Part shown: positions 62,388-64,000 of the stretch, one piece after another | Position numbering within the stretch: the stretch's first letter is position 1 | How the letters are laid out: every line of letters begins with the position of its first letter | NCBI GenBank assembly: GCA_029782215.1 | Contig: JAKOVD010000209.1 | Location: 27,099 to 91,098, forward strand | Length of the DNA stretch: 64,000 nucleotides | Source: Chloroflexota bacterium | GTDB taxonomy: Bacteria; Chloroflexota; Anaerolineae; J102 | Reading direction: 5' to 3' | Made by a program: the position numbers and the translations under genes | The notes under the pieces: model-generated | The model's database searches: none | Told to the model about the DNA's origin: nothing | The model's input: only the letters and a program-made list of their open reading frames with translations

Positions 62388-63878
62388 ATGCCCTCTCCGA
62401 TGCGGACACCTCGCCTGAATCCACTATTGTTAGGGTTATCCTGGCATTCGACTACCCTGCATACTGACAGCGCCGGCACCCAGCCCACGAAACCCCATGC
62501 CGTCCGCCAGGCAGGGACCAGCAGTTTCGGCTACGACTGCAACGGCAACATGAGTGCGCGCGTGGTCGCCAACACAGGTTACAGCCTGTTCTACAACGCC
62601 GAGAACCGCCTGGAGACAGTCGAACAAGTCCCTGGCGGCGGCGTGGAGGCCGCCTACGTCTACGAGGGCGACGGCAGGCGGGTGCAGGCGACGACGAACG
62701 GCGAGACCACGCACTACCCCGGTCCGCATTTCGAGCGCACGCTCAGCTCCGGCTACACCAAGTACTACAGCTTCGGCGGCGAGCTGGTGGCCTTCGAGCG
62801 TTCGCCCGGCTACCCGGCAAACACGGGGCGGCGCTTCGTGCTGCGGGACCATCTTAACTCGACCGCTGTGATCGTGAACGGGGGCGGGACCAGGCTGTGG
62901 GAGGAGCGTTACCTGCCGTTCGGGGAACTGCGGCAGACGTGGAAGTCGGCGAGTGAAATGCCGGTGCAGACGCCGTACCGCTACACCGGGCAGCGGCTGG
63001 AGGTGGGGGTGGGTGCGCCGAGTCCGGTGGATGGGTTGGACCGGGGGCTGTATGACTACGGGGCCAGGTGGTATGACCCGATGTTGGGGCGCTTCGCCCA
63101 GCCGGACAGCATCGTGCCGGAGCCCGGCAATCCGCAGAGCCTGAACCGGTATGCCTATGTGCTGAACAATCCGCTGAAGTACACCGACCCGATGGGTCAT
63201 GCGGAGTGCATTGATGCTCGTTGTGAACTAGTTGCTCATCCCATCACCGGTCGTACTATTCTCCATGGAGGGACACCTGCCATTATCCGCTATATCCAAG
63301 GTGAAATGCAGCACAATCTTGTAAGTACGAATGGACTGCGAATAAAGGCGGCAAATGAATTGACCCAATATGGCGGGTGGAAAGCAGTGATGGGTAAGTT
63401 CGCTGCCTATGGCATATGGGCATCACAGGTCATGGATGCAAGTGTACGCAACTATCTTCCTGCTTCAGTCGCTGAGCGCGTCGCACGATGGGATCACAAG
63501 CCAATCCTGCTCAATCCAGCACATTCTCCTGTACCGGAGATGCGAGCCAACGGCGGTTGGTCAACAATTGGCTCAAATCAATACCGCTTTGACACCTGGT
63601 CGAACATTCACTATGGCTTCGTTGGGGCAGGTACAGGTTTCTCCAAGACTGAGTTGCTTGCTGGAGGTGGTCTTGAACAGATAGGCTCGGATTCGCTGAG
63701 TGCCCTGAAACAAGGAGCCTCAGTCTTGGAGAAGAACGGAACTTGGGAAGAGCTGGTGGCACAGGCGATTCCATATCTGCCACATCGGTCAGGTCAGAGC
63801 AACAACTGGGCCATTTCATGGGACCGATCCTGCCGATACAGTGAGGTTGGCCCCATTGTCAAGACCACGGATCGGTGA
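62388..63878 (+). CDS. Orphan RHS cassette with polymorphic toxin type-44-like tip
   Basis: 496 aa from the ATG at 62388 (ribosome site GGAGAG); a TTG at 62367 is also possible. Residues of about 30-270 repeat the RHS core of the main gene. The N-terminal 30 residues are unrelated filler with no signal peptide. The tip (230 aa) has WDHKPILLNP, NGGWSTIGSNQYRFDTWSNIHYGFVGAGTGFSKTELL, a pattern I associate with Ntox44 toxins (D-W-N-I-H-Y-G-Y-V-G). It is probably a silent cassette that recombines into the main gene through the shared core. Toxin class moderately sure. Confidence 0.72.
   Translation: MPSPMRTPRLNPLLLGLSWHSTTLHTDSAGTQPTKPHAVRQAGTSSFGYDCNGNMSARVVANTGYSLFYNAENRLETVEQVPGGGVEAAYVYEGDGRRVQATTNGETTHYPGPHFERTLSSGYTKYYSFGGELVAFERSPGYPANTGRRFVLRDHLNSTAVIVNGGGTRLWEERYLPFGELRQTWKSASEMPVQTPYRYTGQRLEVGVGAPSPVDGLDRGLYDYGARWYDPMLGRFAQPDSIVPEPGNPQSLNRYAYVLNNPLKYTDPMGHAECIDARCELVAHPITGRTILHGGTPAIIRYIQGEMQHNLVSTNGLRIKAANELTQYGGWKAVMGKFAAYGIWASQVMDASVRNYLPASVAERVARWDHKPILLNPAHSPVPEMRANGGWSTIGSNQYRFDTWSNIHYGFVGAGTGFSKTELLAGGGLEQIGSDSLSALKQGASVLEKNGTWEELVAQAIPYLPHRSGQSNNWAISWDRSCRYSEVGPIVKTTDR
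62475..63192 (+). repeat. RHS core duplication, copy 2
   Basis: Second copy of the 718-base core (see 60563-61280), with scattered base changes only. It ends at DP of DPMG, where the tip changes. Confidence 0.9.
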
Positions 63879-64000
63879 AAATAAGGTGTAGGAAGATCAG
63901 TTTCTTTAAGATAGGGGGAGGGGTGCAGGGGAGGGGGAGCAGTTTCCCCCTCCCCGCCAAGTGTCAGAGGATGGGTTGCCCGGGTGCAAGCTGTGGGGTG
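63879..64000. other. Right end of the window; G-rich hairpin
   Basis: No gene. GGGGAGGGGGA (63928-63938) pairs with TCCCCCTCCCC (63945-63955), a perfect 11-bp stem downstream of the orphan cassette. It may end its transcript, but no T-run follows. Any immunity gene for the tip would lie beyond the edge. Confidence 0.5.

Noticed and set aside
55970..63878. Prophage or ICE boundary around the RHS genes
   Set aside because: No integrase, attachment-site repeat or structural phage gene is seen. AT-richer tips are normal for swapped toxin modules.

Overview
The window is GC-rich, densely coded bacterial DNA with no rRNA or tRNA gene that I could recognise. The gene families fit a Chloroflexota bacterium, probably Anaerolineae or Caldilineae (inference). 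The main reasons are a bacterial isopentenyl phosphate kinase, a pyruvoyl arginine decarboxylase with agmatinase and a deoxyhypusine-synthase-like enzyme, a stand-alone DegV, many lipoproteins and secreted proteins with Pro/Thr linkers, and a giant RHS/YD-repeat protein.

Layout. 1-19.6 kb (minus): two proteins sharing prealbumin-like repeats and a C-terminal domain (one is cut by the window edge), then a GT-C glycosyltransferase, a FecR-like protein, acylphosphatase, TPR, AEC transporter, HEAT and zinc-ribbon/LysM genes, isopentenyl phosphate kinase overlapping a lytic transglycosylase, a subtilase, DegV and an M1 peptidase lipoprotein. 19.7-32.2 kb (plus): phosphoesterase, queuosine-precursor transporter, YhfC-type membrane protein, and an ABC exporter whose ATPase and permease are split by an AbrB/PIN toxin-antitoxin pair and a decayed DUF1156 methylase start. 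These are followed by a zinc-ribbon membrane protein, a sugar dehydrogenase, an FG-GAP/PhoD fusion and an SH3/GH99-like protein. 32.3-48.4 kb (minus): a polyamine operon (arginine to agmatine to putrescine, then a DHS-like aminobutyltransferase), the de novo NAD operon nadC-nadA-nadB, a repeat lipoprotein, TPR, phosphoesterase, Lon-substrate-domain, truD, pdxS-pdxT and CpXC genes. 48.7-53.4 kb (plus): a cupin, three related membrane proteins with heme-copper-oxidase-like His motifs, YbaK, asparaginase and a heme-binding protein. 53.5-55.6 kb (minus): cysK-cysE with a long leader. 56-64 kb (plus): a 2011-residue RHS protein, a small two-TM protein and an orphan RHS cassette with a different toxin tip.

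The strongest find is upstream of cysK. A good sigma-70 promoter (TTGACA-17-TAGACT) is placed so that transcription should begin on the ATG of a 19-codon reading frame with three Cys codons. Downstream lie mutually exclusive hairpins: a protector stem, a 9-bp antiterminator, and a 9-bp GC stem followed by a T-run. This reads as a complete cysteine attenuator translated from a leaderless ORF. Other points of interest are the exact 718-bp RHS core duplication with toxin swapping, the toxin-antitoxin/methylase scar inside an ABC operon, a 28-bp perfect palindrome inside a coding gene, and degenerate repeats that mark gene borders between 48.5 and 55.3 kb.
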